A DNA stretch of 64,000 nt from NCBI RefSeq assembly GCF_003865075.1, contig NZ_BHWB01000008.1, forward strand, positions 62,001 through 126,000, written 5' to 3'. This DNA is from Bacteroides faecalis (GTDB lineage Bacteria > Bacteroidota > Bacteroidia > Bacteroidales > Bacteroidaceae). A program made the position numbers and the translations under genes. The stretch's first letter is position 1, and each line of letters opens with the position of its first letter. The notes beneath the pieces are model-generated. The model ran no database searches. It was given only the letters and a program-made list of their open reading frames with translations, and was not told the origin of the DNA. Positions 1-9,392 of this stretch are shown one piece after another.

Positions 1-612
1 GCGGTGAATAAGAATATTGAAAAGGGAAATACAATTATTAATCACCAAATAGAAATAGCTATTCTTATTGTTGCTCCTTTAATAGCTTTATGTATTGTTT
101 TTATGCCATTATTTGTAAGATTGATATATTCTGAAAATTTTTTAGAGGCAGATCTTTATATTATTTGGGCTGCAGTGGGTATTTTGTTTAAAGCTATTTC
201 TTGGTCTATCTCATATAATTTCATAGCAAGAGGCGATGCGAAACAGTTTATTAAGAATGAAATATTAGCTAAATTCTATGAGGTACCACTACAACTTATA
301 GGTTTCTATTTTATGGGATTAGAAGGTCTAGGTATAGCTACTCTTGCATATTTTCTAATTTACACAATTCAACTTTACATAGTAGGACATAAAAAATTCG
401 ACTTTACATTTAGTAAATCTTTTGGAAAATTATTTGTACCGCAGTTGCTTTTAGTAATATTTGCTTTAATTATTGCTCTTGTATTGAAAGAATCTTTGAA
501 AACCTATTTTATAGGTGGCATTGTAGCTGCCTCTTCTGTGTGTTTTTCGTTAAAAGGATTAGATCGTAGAATCTCTTTACTTAGTGTGTTAAAAAGTAAA
601 ATATTAAGGTAA
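1..612 (+). CDS. Polysaccharide flippase (Wzx-like), C-terminal part
   Basis: The reading frame is open at the left edge, so only the last ~203 residues are present. They form about five to six hydrophobic membrane segments with short polar loops, as in the C-terminal half of MATE/PST-type lipid-linked oligosaccharide flippases that turn undecaprenyl-linked repeat units to the periplasm. A GTG at base 4 is in frame, but nothing argues for it as the true start. It is the first gene of the visible polysaccharide operon, with an EpsG-like polymerase about 5 kb downstream, which fits a Wzx/Wzy-type system. The family call rests on hydrophobicity pattern and context because the more conserved N-terminal half is missing. 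Confidence 0.75.
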   Translation, partial: AVNKNIEKGNTIINHQIEIAILIVAPLIALCIVFMPLFVRLIYSENFLEADLYIIWAAVGILFKAISWSISYNFIARGDAKQFIKNEILAKFYEVPLQLIGFYFMGLEGLGIATLAYFLIYTIQLYIVGHKKFDFTFSKSFGKLFVPQLLLVIFALIIALVLKESLKTYFIGGIVAASSVCFSLKGLDRRISLLSVLKSKILR

Positions 613-742
613 GAGTAGCCTTTGAAATATTTATATAGTTAAATAAGTAGTAAGCGTTCCAAAATGATATCTGTTAGCATCCAATTTTGACGTATTATAT
701 AAAGAGTAAAAATAGAATTTTGTAGCTTTAAATCAAAAGGCA

Positions 743-1173
743 ATGTATAGCTACAATGATTTTGAACGTCTTTGTATCCGTTACAAGGCAGTGACTGTTT
801 CGGCAGGGAGCTCAATAGAGTCTTTCTGTGACTTGAACAAAGTCTCTTACGACCTGTTTGAAAGATCAGTATTGTAATTTATCGTTACGAGGATGGCTCC
901 AGAAAACGGGATACGTTGAAACACATATTGAAGGATAGTCAGGCGAAAGTCCTTCAGTCCGACGGATATAATGTCTATATGTATCTCGACGACAAACTGA
1001 TTGACGTGGAGCATCTCTGTTGTATACTTCATGCCTGTACCAAGTTCCAATACACATATGAACAGGGTGGAGACGTGGATATGGGATTTTTTTCGATGAG
1101 ATTGTCAAAGGTCGTAGGGATTTATGATAACTTATTGTCACTGATCATCGGAGTAAGTAATAACAAATACTAA
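743..1173 (+). pseudogene. IS66-family transposase remnant
   Basis: Two pieces of IS66-type coding sequence remain. Bases 743-877 encode 44 residues starting MYSYNDFERLCIRYKA, like the small accessory protein of Bacteroides IS66 elements. Bases 916-1173 encode 85 residues with VLQSDGYNVYMY and IEHLCC-like VEHLCCILHACTKFQY, which match the C-terminal catalytic part of the large IS66 transposase. The middle of the element is gone and the pieces are in different frames, so it is inactive. I did not find terminal inverted repeats. It separates the flippase from the deoxysugar genes, which suggests past insertion and deletion in this operon. Confidence 0.75.
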
Positions 1174-1307
1174 AATACTGTCCAACTTTTGATTTTGTTT
1201 ATAGGAAAACCTCCTTTTAGCGGCTTTCCTTGACAGACATGTCAAAATTGAATGCTAACTATAGAATATCTAAGAAACACAACATTTTTATAAACTATTT
1301 ATAATAT

Positions 1308-2732
1308 ATGCATATAGAACAAATAGAACTTGATTTTCTTATTTCTGCCATCAGTCAAGGCAATGTTATATCAACTGAAAAAGTCCTTGTCTGGATGAAA
1401 CAGCAGAATGATGAAGTAGTGAGCAATATCGGACAGATTCCACTTGAAGAGGTTCGAAACTGGAGCTATAGAGATGATAGGTTACGACATGATTCTGGTA
1501 AATTCTTTTCCATTGATGGTATACGAATTGCAACAAATTATCTCGATGTATCTACGTGGGATCAACCAATTATAAATCAGCCTGAGATAGGTTTTCTTGG
1601 TTTCATCACTAAGAAGATTGGTGGAGTTGTACATTTTCTTGCCCAAGCTAAAATAGAACCAGGAAACCTAAATATTGTTCAACTTTCTCCAACACTGCAG
1701 GCTACTCGGAGTAATTTTATGCAGGTACATGGAGGAAAGAAACCGAATTATTTGGATTATTTCAATGGAGTGAGGAAGGTACATGTACTTGTTGATCAAC
1801 TCCAAAGCGAGCAGGGGGCAAGATTTTTGCAGAAACGCAATCGTAACATCATAGTGGAGATTTCAGAGAATGAGGAAATAGAGATTAAGGAGAATTTTAT
1901 ATGGCTTTCTCTTGGTCAATTGAAAGAACTGATGCGATATCCGAATGTGGTGAATATGGATTCGCGTACAGTAATTTCATGTATTCGATTTGGAAATTAT
2001 TCCGAGCATTCTCTTAAGATGATGTCAGCATTCTTGAAGTTAAACACCAAGAGTGACGACCAACTGATATATTCAATGTTGAGTCATAATAATCACTTGC
2101 ATGAATTGGAGGAGATTATACAATGGATGACTTCATTGAAATTCAAGTATGAATTGGATGTAGAGAAAATTGGTATTTCTAAGATGAATAATTGGATTTA
2201 TGATGGTAATACTATCCATCATGAAGCTAATAAGTATTTTGATGTAATCGGTGTTCGTTGTGAAATTGCCAACCGTGAGGTTGTGTCGTGGGATCAGCCG
2301 ATGGTACGTTCTGCTCAGCATGGTCTGATGGGATTCCTTGTGAAGAAAATTAACGGTATTTATCATTTTCTTGTTCAAGCTAAACTGGAGAGTGGTAACT
2401 TTGACATCGTTGAAATGGCTCCTACAGTTCAGTGCCTTACGGGAAATTACCGTAAGGGTTTAAATGAATACACTATTCCTTATTTGGAATATTTTATGAA
2501 TGCTTCAAAAGAGAATATTTGGTATTCTACATATCAGAGCGAAGAAGGAGGAAGATTCTTTCAGGAACAGAATCTGAATACTATCGTTGAAGTAGGGGAT
2601 GATTTTCCTGTGGAGGTAGACCTTAACTATTGTTGGATGACACTTAATCAGATGCTTTCGTTTGTGACTTATAACAATTATCTAAATATCGCAGCGCGCT
2701 CGTTGTTGTCGGCAATAAGCTTTGTTAAATGA
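1308..2732 (+). CDS. NDP-hexose 2,3-dehydratase family protein
   Basis: A protein of 474 residues with two similar halves (about 1-225 and 240-474). Each contains a W-x-Y/NW plus STWDQP/VSWDQP block, followed by G-F-L/LMGFL and a VHFLAQAKIEPGN/YHFLVQAKLESGN block. This duplicated architecture and length are typical of NDP-hexose 2,3-dehydratases (EvaA/TylX3 type), which remove the 2-OH of NDP-4-keto-6-deoxyglucose on the way to 2,6-dideoxysugars. Its stop overlaps the start of the next gene (ATGA), a putative 3-ketoreductase, the expected partner because the dehydratase product is an unstable 3,4-diketo sugar. The exact sugar cannot be read from sequence, and no NDP-glucose 4,6-dehydratase is visible in the window. 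Confidence 0.85.
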   Translation: MHIEQIELDFLISAISQGNVISTEKVLVWMKQQNDEVVSNIGQIPLEEVRNWSYRDDRLRHDSGKFFSIDGIRIATNYLDVSTWDQPIINQPEIGFLGFITKKIGGVVHFLAQAKIEPGNLNIVQLSPTLQATRSNFMQVHGGKKPNYLDYFNGVRKVHVLVDQLQSEQGARFLQKRNRNIIVEISENEEIEIKENFIWLSLGQLKELMRYPNVVNMDSRTVISCIRFGNYSEHSLKMMSAFLKLNTKSDDQLIYSMLSHNNHLHELEEIIQWMTSLKFKYELDVEKIGISKMNNWIYDGNTIHHEANKYFDVIGVRCEIANREVVSWDQPMVRSAQHGLMGFLVKKINGIYHFLVQAKLESGNFDIVEMAPTVQCLTGNYRKGLNEYTIPYLEYFMNASKENIWYSTYQSEEGGRFFQEQNLNTIVEVGDDFPVEVDLNYCWMTLNQMLSFVTYNNYLNIAARSLLSAISFVK

Positions 2733-3772
2733 TAAGAATAGGAATAATATGTCCTTCTGAAATAGCATTCAGAAGATTTTTGCCTGCATTAAAGCAAGTA
2801 AAGAACTTTACTTTTGCTGGAATAGGTGTCGCTAGTGCTGAGGAATGGTATGGTAAAGGAGTTAATTTTGATGCAGAAGCAGAGGAGAGCCGTTTAGAAA
2901 AAGAAACTGCAAAGGCGCAGACCTTCATTGATGAATGGGGAAGTGGAAAGATAACCAAAGGATATGAAAATTTAGTGTCTTTAGATGATATAGATGCTGT
3001 ATATCTTCCTTTACCACCAGCATTGCATTTTAAATGGGCTAAATTGGCTTTGGAGCATGGTAAGCATGTATTTGTAGAGAAACCTTCTACAACAGATGCT
3101 GTTGATACTAATGGATTAATAGAACTTGCTCGCAAAAACAATCTTGCTTTCCACGAGAATTATATGTTTGTTTATCATGAGCAACTTAAAGTTATAAATG
3201 ATGTTGTGGAAAGTGGAGAAATTGGGGATATACGACTCTATCGTATTTCTTTTGGTTTCCCTCGTCGTGCTCAAAATGATTTCCGTTATAACAAATCTTT
3301 AGGCGGAGGTGCTTTGATTGATGCAGGGGGGTATACTATTAAGTATGGTTCCTATTTGCTAGGGGATACAGCTAAATTAACAACTACGCAACTCAATTAT
3401 ATCGATGAATTTGGAGTCGATATGTATGGATCAGCTACAATGGTTAATGATAAAGGTGTTACTGCACAGTTAGCTTTTGGTATGGACAATGACTATAAGT
3501 GTGACATTGAAATTTGGGGAAGTAAAGGAACAATTACTTCTAATCGTATTTTTACTGCACCTGCTGGTTTTGAACCTGAATACACCATCAAAAAGAACCA
3601 AGCTTACGAGACAAGAAAACTTCCAGTTGATGATGCTTTCCGAAAGAGCATAGAGCAATTTGAGGCTTGTATAAAAGATGAAGTGTTCAGAGAAAATGAA
3701 TATAAATTAGTTGGCACTGAAGCAAAGTTACTGACAGACTTTAGAGATATGGCTGGATTATGTGTAAAGTAG
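2729..3772 (+). CDS. Gfo/Idh/MocA oxidoreductase, likely NDP-sugar 3-ketoreductase
   Basis: A 347-residue protein of the Gfo/Idh/MocA family. It has an N-terminal Rossmann segment (GIICPSEIAFRRFLPAL, about residues 5-21), the family EKP motif at 117-119 (VFVEKPST) and a C-terminal alpha/beta domain with GGALIDAGGY near 190-200. Its translational overlap with the 2,3-dehydratase gene points to the 3-ketoreductase step (as in EvaE/TylC1/KijD10-type pathways), reducing the C3 keto group to give an NDP-4-keto-2,6-dideoxyhexose. The role is inferred from context; the family assignment itself is firm. The gene overlaps the following SDR gene by 13 bases, so the three are probably translationally coupled. 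Confidence 0.82.
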   Translation: MIRIGIICPSEIAFRRFLPALKQVKNFTFAGIGVASAEEWYGKGVNFDAEAEESRLEKETAKAQTFIDEWGSGKITKGYENLVSLDDIDAVYLPLPPALHFKWAKLALEHGKHVFVEKPSTTDAVDTNGLIELARKNNLAFHENYMFVYHEQLKVINDVVESGEIGDIRLYRISFGFPRRAQNDFRYNKSLGGGALIDAGGYTIKYGSYLLGDTAKLTTTQLNYIDEFGVDMYGSATMVNDKGVTAQLAFGMDNDYKCDIEIWGSKGTITSNRIFTAPAGFEPEYTIKKNQAYETRKLPVDDAFRKSIEQFEACIKDEVFRENEYKLVGTEAKLLTDFRDMAGLCVK

Positions 3773-4635
3773 CAATTATAGGCTCAAAGGGCTACATTGG
3801 TCGTCACTTGGTTTGGTACTTGAAGGAACATAAAGGTATCATTGCCGAAGAATATGATATAGTTGATTCTCATGAAGAGTATTATCACAAAGTGAATATG
3901 CTAGAAAAAGAAGCTGTAGCAGGTATTGACCTGAACGTGGATTATATTTTCATGATGACAGGTTTGACAGGAACTAAAGCAGGCTTTGATAGTTATGAGC
4001 AGTTTGTGGATGTAAACGAGATCGGGTTGCTTAATTTACTAGATGCAATCCGCAAATCTCCATATAGACCAAAAGTAGTATTCCCTTCAACAAGGCTTGT
4101 ATACAAAGGAGTAGATAAAGCCTTGAAAGAGGAAGATGAGAAGGATACAAAGACTATTTATGCAGTTAATAAAATAGCCTGTGAAGGATATCTAAAGGCT
4201 TATAGTTATAACTTTGATATTTCTTTTACTGTATTCCGTATCTGTGTGCCTTATGGTAATATGTTGGATGATAATTACAGTTTTGGTACTGTGGGCTTTT
4301 TTATAAAAATGGCATCAGAAGGAAAGGATATTACTATGTATGGAGGTGGAACAAATAAACGTACTTTTACTCATCTTTACGATATTTGTTATCAGATGGT
4401 GGAAGGTGCTATGAATCCAGCTTCTGACAATCAGATTTATAATGTCGGTGGCGAGACTCATTCCCTTCATGATGTCGCTGAAATATTTGCAGAGAAATAT
4501 GGAGTGAATGTAGTAGCAGTGCCATGGCCTGAAGCAGATGGGAGAGTGGAGAGTGGCCACACTTATTTTGACGATTCACATATACAGTCATTGTTGGGTG
4601 AACTTAAATATAAGAAACTAAAAGATTTGTTGTAA
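3760..4635 (+). CDS. NAD(P)-dependent epimerase/dehydratase, likely sugar 4-ketoreductase
   Basis: A 291-residue extended short-chain dehydrogenase. The cofactor motif is GSKGYIG (residues 8-14), catalytic Ser/Thr lies near 110-111 (FPSTRLVY), and YAVNK gives Tyr134 and Lys138. Later come an RICVPYG segment and a NVGG segment typical of NDP-sugar SDRs. Placed after a 2,3-dehydratase and a Gfo/Idh reductase, it most likely reduces C4 to finish an NDP-2,6-dideoxyhexose, though an epimerase role is possible. The start overlaps the upstream gene by 13 bases; a glycosyltransferase follows after 16 bases and may use the product. Confidence 0.82.
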   Translation: MCKVAIIGSKGYIGRHLVWYLKEHKGIIAEEYDIVDSHEEYYHKVNMLEKEAVAGIDLNVDYIFMMTGLTGTKAGFDSYEQFVDVNEIGLLNLLDAIRKSPYRPKVVFPSTRLVYKGVDKALKEEDEKDTKTIYAVNKIACEGYLKAYSYNFDISFTVFRICVPYGNMLDDNYSFGTVGFFIKMASEGKDITMYGGGTNKRTFTHLYDICYQMVEGAMNPASDNQIYNVGGETHSLHDVAEIFAEKYGVNVVAVPWPEADGRVESGHTYFDDSHIQSLLGELKYKKLKDLL

Positions 4636-4651
4636 GAAATCTAGTCAATCT

Positions 4652-5773
4652 ATGAAAATATTATTCTTAGGTGAGTATTCTGGAGCTTTTCTTGAAATTT
4701 GTAAAGGCTTGAATAAATTAGACGTCGAAACTTATAGAATTTCTGACGGAGATAGCTATAAACATATACCAACTGATTATTTGATAAAAGTAAAGCCATT
4801 TTCTAATAGGTATGCATCAATATTGCATTATAAAGTTTGGAATAGGCTTGGTATTTCGAGATTATTTCTTTTCCTGAAAATTTGGAAATCTTTGAAGATG
4901 AAATTGGTAGGATATGACGTCGTAATGCTTAATAATCCTAGATTTTTCCCATTTGGAGATTTAATCAATAGATATATAGTAAGTTACTTAGTAAAGCATA
5001 ATAAAAAAATATTTATGGCAGTATTAGGTGATGACTATTATGTAGATAGATGGTATTTTGCAAATGATAATAAATCTTTGATGTATAAAATGCATAAAAG
5101 AGATAAGATTATCTTTGAATTGTTTTTTGGAAAATATCTAACGGATTATATTGTAAAGAAGACTACTGCTATAATAGCACCGACATGGGTATATAAATCT
5201 GCTTATGAATGGACTGGCAAAACGTCAAAGTTGATACCTTTTGCTTGTGATGAGAGTAGAATAGGAATCCCTTTTTGTATAAAAGAAGGAGAACCTATTA
5301 AAATTTTTCATGGATGGCAGAAAGGTAAAGAATACCGTAAAGGAAATGACGTTTTTGATAGAGTTATTAAGAAGGTCGTTCTTAAATATGGGAATAAAGT
5401 TGAATATCAAATAGTACAAGGCGTACCATTTGAAGAGTATCAAAAAATGTACTCAGAGTGTCATATCTATATCGATCAGCTTTATGCTCATGACAAAGCT
5501 ACTAGCGGAATGTATGGAATGGCTGCAGGTAAAATAGTTTTTGCAGGGTTTGAAGAAGAGAGTCTGCAAGAATATCCTCATTACAAAGGGGAAGAAATAG
5601 GAATACCTTCAAGTATGGATGAAGACATTCTTTATAAACAATTCTGTGATTTGATTGATGACCCTCGCAGAATGGAACGAATCTCAAAAAACGCAATAGA
5701 ATTTGTGATGGCTAACCATGCATCAAGGAAGGTTGCTCAAATGTACCTTGATGTTTGGAATTCTGTACAGTAG
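4652..5773 (+). CDS. Glycosyltransferase, GT4-like (GT-B fold)
   Basis: A 373-residue soluble protein starting MKILFLGEYSGAF. The C-terminal half has the GT-B pattern of a glycine-rich strand (KIFHGWQKGKEYRKGNDVF), EYQKMYSECHIYIDQ and a donor-site-like segment, YGMAAGKIVFAGFEEES, where family 4 enzymes carry the E-x7-E motif. It is expected to act at the cytoplasmic face of the membrane on the lipid-linked repeat unit. It follows the deoxysugar genes by 16 bases, so it is a fair candidate for the deoxysugar transferase, but donor and acceptor cannot be read from sequence. Confidence 0.75.
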   Translation: MKILFLGEYSGAFLEICKGLNKLDVETYRISDGDSYKHIPTDYLIKVKPFSNRYASILHYKVWNRLGISRLFLFLKIWKSLKMKLVGYDVVMLNNPRFFPFGDLINRYIVSYLVKHNKKIFMAVLGDDYYVDRWYFANDNKSLMYKMHKRDKIIFELFFGKYLTDYIVKKTTAIIAPTWVYKSAYEWTGKTSKLIPFACDESRIGIPFCIKEGEPIKIFHGWQKGKEYRKGNDVFDRVIKKVVLKYGNKVEYQIVQGVPFEEYQKMYSECHIYIDQLYAHDKATSGMYGMAAGKIVFAGFEEESLQEYPHYKGEEIGIPSSMDEDILYKQFCDLIDDPRRMERISKNAIEFVMANHASRKVAQMYLDVWNSVQ

Positions 5774-5940
5774 CTTATAAATTTTACAATTGTGTCTAAC
5801 CCTACTGCGTCTCTTGAAACATTGATTAACGGGAATACTCAACAGCCCTAGCTCTTCAAAAATCTGAATAAGTAGCTTAGGGTGAATTGGGGTATAGTCG
5901 TGTAACATAGATTTTGGAATGTTGAAAAAAATATTAAAAA

Positions 5941-7125
5941 ATGTTGTTAGGATTTGATAAAGAATTTCAGACTATATTTTTGTTCATTTTTACTTTGCTG
6001 ATATTCTTTGTCGTTCCGTCTACATATTTGAATCTTAAGGGTGGGAAATTAGAGAAGATATATAACAAAAGTCTTTTAAGAGATGGGCGTTTTTGGGTAG
6101 TGTGCATAGTCTACTTTGTAATTTTCGGATTCAGGTATGACTATATGCAGGACTGGAGTCAGTATGTAAGATATTACGAATATATTCAGTCGGGAGGTGA
6201 GAACAACGGTTGGCGAGAGCCAGGTTTTTACATATTCGTAAAGATGTTGACGATACTGGGATTCAACTATTACGCTATGTTCGTAATAGAGTGTTTCATG
6301 TGGATATTTTCTATATGTTATCTTTTTAAAGATAATAGAAAATATTTGGTATGGGTATTACCTTTCGTTTTCGTTACCTCTACTAATTTGGCTTTGGTAA
6401 TATCTCGACAATTTTTTGCAATGTCGTTTTTACTTTTAGCTTATCGAGATTATTGGGACGGTAAGAATTTAAGGGCACTGATATTTGCCTGCATAGCACC
6501 CATGCTTCATTTTTCTGCTATCATTTGGATACCTGTGTTTTATTTTCTAAAAAAGATAGAGTTTGTAAAGCCTGTATGGACAGTTTCAGCTTTCCTCGTG
6601 ATTACTGTGTCATCTTCTGTTTTCTTTGATATTCTCGCTTCATCTGCAGAATCAATCACAGTGCTTTTCAACCTTTTTTTCGATTCGGCAGTGTACGATG
6701 TATCGACCTTAGATTCGTTACAGTCTGAGACGACGGGCGCTAATCTACGTCAGATGCTCACACTAAGTGTAACACGAGGTATATATATATATAGTTATTA
6801 CTATTTTCGAAAGCGCGGACTTCTTAGCAATCCAATAATGAACAATATTGCTCTGATAGGTAGCTTGGCAATCATTGTTGATTTGTTGTTGGGTTATAAC
6901 ATGATTTTTTCCCGTTTTGCAACTTATATAAAAATATTCTATAATATAGGTTGGGGCATCTTTGCATATATGGCTTTTGTTCGAGTTAAAGCAGCCAGTA
7001 CCATATCTAAAATACTCATATTCTTAGCTATGTTTTATATGTTTGGTAGCTTTTTTCTCGGTTTAGGTGTTCGAAAGGCGAAGGTTTCAGATGTAAACCC
7101 ATTTCTAATTTACGAAATTAAATAA
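5941..7125 (+). CDS. EpsG-family polysaccharide polymerase (Wzy-like)
   Basis: A 394-residue integral membrane protein with about ten hydrophobic segments. The N-terminal third carries RYDYMQDWSQYVRYYEYI and NNGWREPGFYIF, the conserved extracytoplasmic signature of EpsG/Wzy-type polymerases (an arginine- and aspartate-rich loop followed by EPGF). These proteins join repeat units in the periplasm. The gene starts 167 bases after the previous one; the gap holds no gene I recognise. Together with the flippase fragment at the left edge it supports a Wzx/Wzy-dependent capsule or similar polysaccharide. Confidence 0.85.
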   Translation: MLLGFDKEFQTIFLFIFTLLIFFVVPSTYLNLKGGKLEKIYNKSLLRDGRFWVVCIVYFVIFGFRYDYMQDWSQYVRYYEYIQSGGENNGWREPGFYIFVKMLTILGFNYYAMFVIECFMWIFSICYLFKDNRKYLVWVLPFVFVTSTNLALVISRQFFAMSFLLLAYRDYWDGKNLRALIFACIAPMLHFSAIIWIPVFYFLKKIEFVKPVWTVSAFLVITVSSSVFFDILASSAESITVLFNLFFDSAVYDVSTLDSLQSETTGANLRQMLTLSVTRGIYIYSYYYFRKRGLLSNPIMNNIALIGSLAIIVDLLLGYNMIFSRFATYIKIFYNIGWGIFAYMAFVRVKAASTISKILIFLAMFYMFGSFFLGLGVRKAKVSDVNPFLIYEIK

Positions 7126-7129
7126 GCAT

Positions 7130-8116
7130 ATGTTACTAAGTATTATAATTCCTGTATATAATGTCGAGAAATACATACGTAAGACTTTAGATAGTATCTA
7201 TAATCAGGCGTTCCCATATGAAGATCTGGAGGTCATTGTAGTTAATGACGGTACCCCTGATCATTCGATGAAAATTGTTGCAGAGTTTGATAAGGCTCGT
7301 AGTAATTTTCATGTGATTAACCAGACAAACAAAGGTCTTAGCGGGGCACGTAATACTGGACTTCTAGCTGCTCAGGGTAAGTATATTTGGTTTGTTGATA
7401 GTGATGATTGGCTTGAAGATGGGTGTATTGATAAGATTCTTCATCTGTTAAAATCAGCGACAGAGGATGTATTCGTTTTCAGAATTAAAGAATATGATGA
7501 GGAAGGAAGAATGATTAGAGAAAGGCGTCATCCTTATCCTGACGGTTATTGTTGTACTGGCAAAGAATGTATGCTTAATGAAAAATTCATAAATACTCCC
7601 GTTCAAATATATGTATTTAGACGGAAATTTCTATTGGATAACAAACTTGACTTTGTTGAAGGTCTTATACATGAGGATATGGAGTTCGTTCCTCGGATGA
7701 TGATTTTTGCGCAGTCTGTTGTATTTCAGCGAATCTTTTCTTATTGCTACCTTAGAAGAGTATCGGGGAATATTACCTCAGACAAAACGTTGAATCCTAA
7801 AAGACTTAAGAGTTTACTATATATAGTCGATAGATTTGAACGACTTGCCAAGCATTCCGATGATAAAAAAGCAAGAAGAATCTTTGTAAAGTATCAGGCT
7901 GGAATTGTATTAGGTATTTATTATCGTGCCACAGATGATATGATAGAGAATAACGCGGAGGGTATAATGAATCGTGAATATATCACAAGTTGTAAATCAA
8001 TAGTGATGCATTGTCTTCGATACGAAAGAAATCTTCGTCATATATTGCGAGATTTATTGTTCTTGTTATCAGTAAAGCAGTATCATAGAATCATGGTTCG
8101 TAAATTTATGAAATGA
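7130..8116 (+). CDS. Glycosyltransferase family 2
   Basis: A 328-residue GT-A enzyme. The family 2 signature is clear: LSIIIPVYNVEKYI at the N-terminus, VVNDGTPDHS as the nucleotide-binding block, GLSGARNTGL, and FVDSDDWLE as the metal-binding DxD region. The C-terminal ~100 residues are basic and helical without clear membrane spans. It starts 4 bases after the polymerase gene and its stop overlaps the next start (ATGA), so it is cotranscribed. The sugar transferred cannot be predicted from this sequence. Confidence 0.9.
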   Translation: MLLSIIIPVYNVEKYIRKTLDSIYNQAFPYEDLEVIVVNDGTPDHSMKIVAEFDKARSNFHVINQTNKGLSGARNTGLLAAQGKYIWFVDSDDWLEDGCIDKILHLLKSATEDVFVFRIKEYDEEGRMIRERRHPYPDGYCCTGKECMLNEKFINTPVQIYVFRRKFLLDNKLDFVEGLIHEDMEFVPRMMIFAQSVVFQRIFSYCYLRRVSGNITSDKTLNPKRLKSLLYIVDRFERLAKHSDDKKARRIFVKYQAGIVLGIYYRATDDMIENNAEGIMNREYITSCKSIVMHCLRYERNLRHILRDLLFLLSVKQYHRIMVRKFMK

Positions 8117-9392
8117 TAGGTATGAGTAGAATGATGAAATATGCCCTTCTTTTATTTTGCATATCAATATCTTTTATTGCTAGTGCAAAGAAAATAGTAC
8201 TCCCTCAAAACTTCGAAAACGGGAAAAATGTACTTAGACAGTCTATGCTAACTGTACCTGGTGCAGAATATGTACTATGTTATAAGTACGACTTGTTGGG
8301 TGATACAATTACTATGCCTAAGGGGGCTTCTCTTTCATTTAATAGCGATGCTTCAATAAGTAATGGTTTCTTTAAAGGTAACAATTCAAATGTTAAAGCC
8401 GATGTTGCCTTTGTTAGATTCTATGGAATTCAATTTAGTGGTGATTGGAATGTGAGACATATTTATAGTACGTGGTTTAATATGAATGAAGATACTGAAG
8501 CTAATACAAGCAATTTCCGAAGTATGTGCATGCTTACTGGGGATAATCACAAAGGTACTATCCATATTGCAAGAGGAAATTATACAGTAAAAGCCGATAA
8601 AAAGTATCCATCAGTTATGGTACTAAATAGTAACACAGAACTTATACTTGATGGAACTATTATTTTAGAAGGTAACGAACTTGAACGTTACAACATTATT
8701 GATATAAATAGTAAACGTAATATTGTAGTGCATGGCTTAGGAATAATAATGGGGGATGTTGCTACCCATATTGGCGATAAAGGGCAATGGGAATGGGTAT
8801 TTCTGTACAGACTTCTGATAATGTTGACATAACAGATATTAAAATTAAGAATTGTTGGGGCGACTGTATCTATGTGGGCCAATCGATAAGAGAGCGAGGT
8901 AACATTTGTCGTAATGTACGCATTCAGAATGTAGTATGTGAATCCGGACGTCGTCAAGGGTTAAGCATAATCGCAGGTAAGGATATCCTTGTGAAAAATT
9001 GCGAATTTATCAAAATCGGTTCTATTAAATTCACCGCCCCAGGTGCTGGTATTGATATCGAGCCAAATCACCCTCAAACTATTATGGAGAATATTATAAT
9101 TGATGGATGTAGCTTTGGAGAGAACATCAAGGGTAAGGATCTTGCCATTATCAATCTTGATAAAACGGCAAGTATTAAAATACGTAACTGTTGTTTTGAT
9201 CATAAACTAGTTTTTTGGGATAATAGTTACAATATTGAGGTTGAAAATTGCGTCATAAATATTTTGGATATAAATAAGGCGGAAAATATCATCATCAAAA
9301 ATTCTTCGTTCAAAAAAAACATCTCGCCGAGAGTACGGAAACAAATTAAAGTTTTGAAGAACTGTTCTTTTCCAAAAGAAAAAATACAGTGA
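8113..9392 (+). pseudogene. Exported right-handed beta-helix protein, frameshifted
   Basis: Two overlapping frames, 8113-8832 and 8787-9392, make one protein of about 425 residues. The first has a signal peptide (about residues 1-25, ending FIASA). The second holds repeated short strands such as NVDITDIKIKNCWGDCIYVG, ENIIIDGCSFGENI and NIIIKNSSF, typical of parallel beta-helix (pectate-lyase-like) folds. Adding one G to the G3 run at 8789-8791 joins the frames smoothly. Such proteins in polysaccharide loci may be lyases, epimerases or hydrolases; no catalytic residue could be assigned. The shift may be a real mutation or a sequencing error. The start overlaps the previous stop (ATGA). Confidence 0.75.

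Noticed and set aside
1..742. Invertible capsule promoter
   Set aside because: No inverted repeats flanking a promoter and no UpxY/UpxZ genes are in the window; the operon start lies to the left.
866..1141. Minus-strand frames of 67 and 91 residues
   Set aside because: They are shadows opposite the IS66 remnant, with no family pattern.
5774..5940. Minus-strand 61-residue frame, possible gene between the glycosyltransferase and the polymerase
   Set aside because: It overlaps the end of the glycosyltransferase gene and shows no recognisable family; possibly a relic but not supportable.
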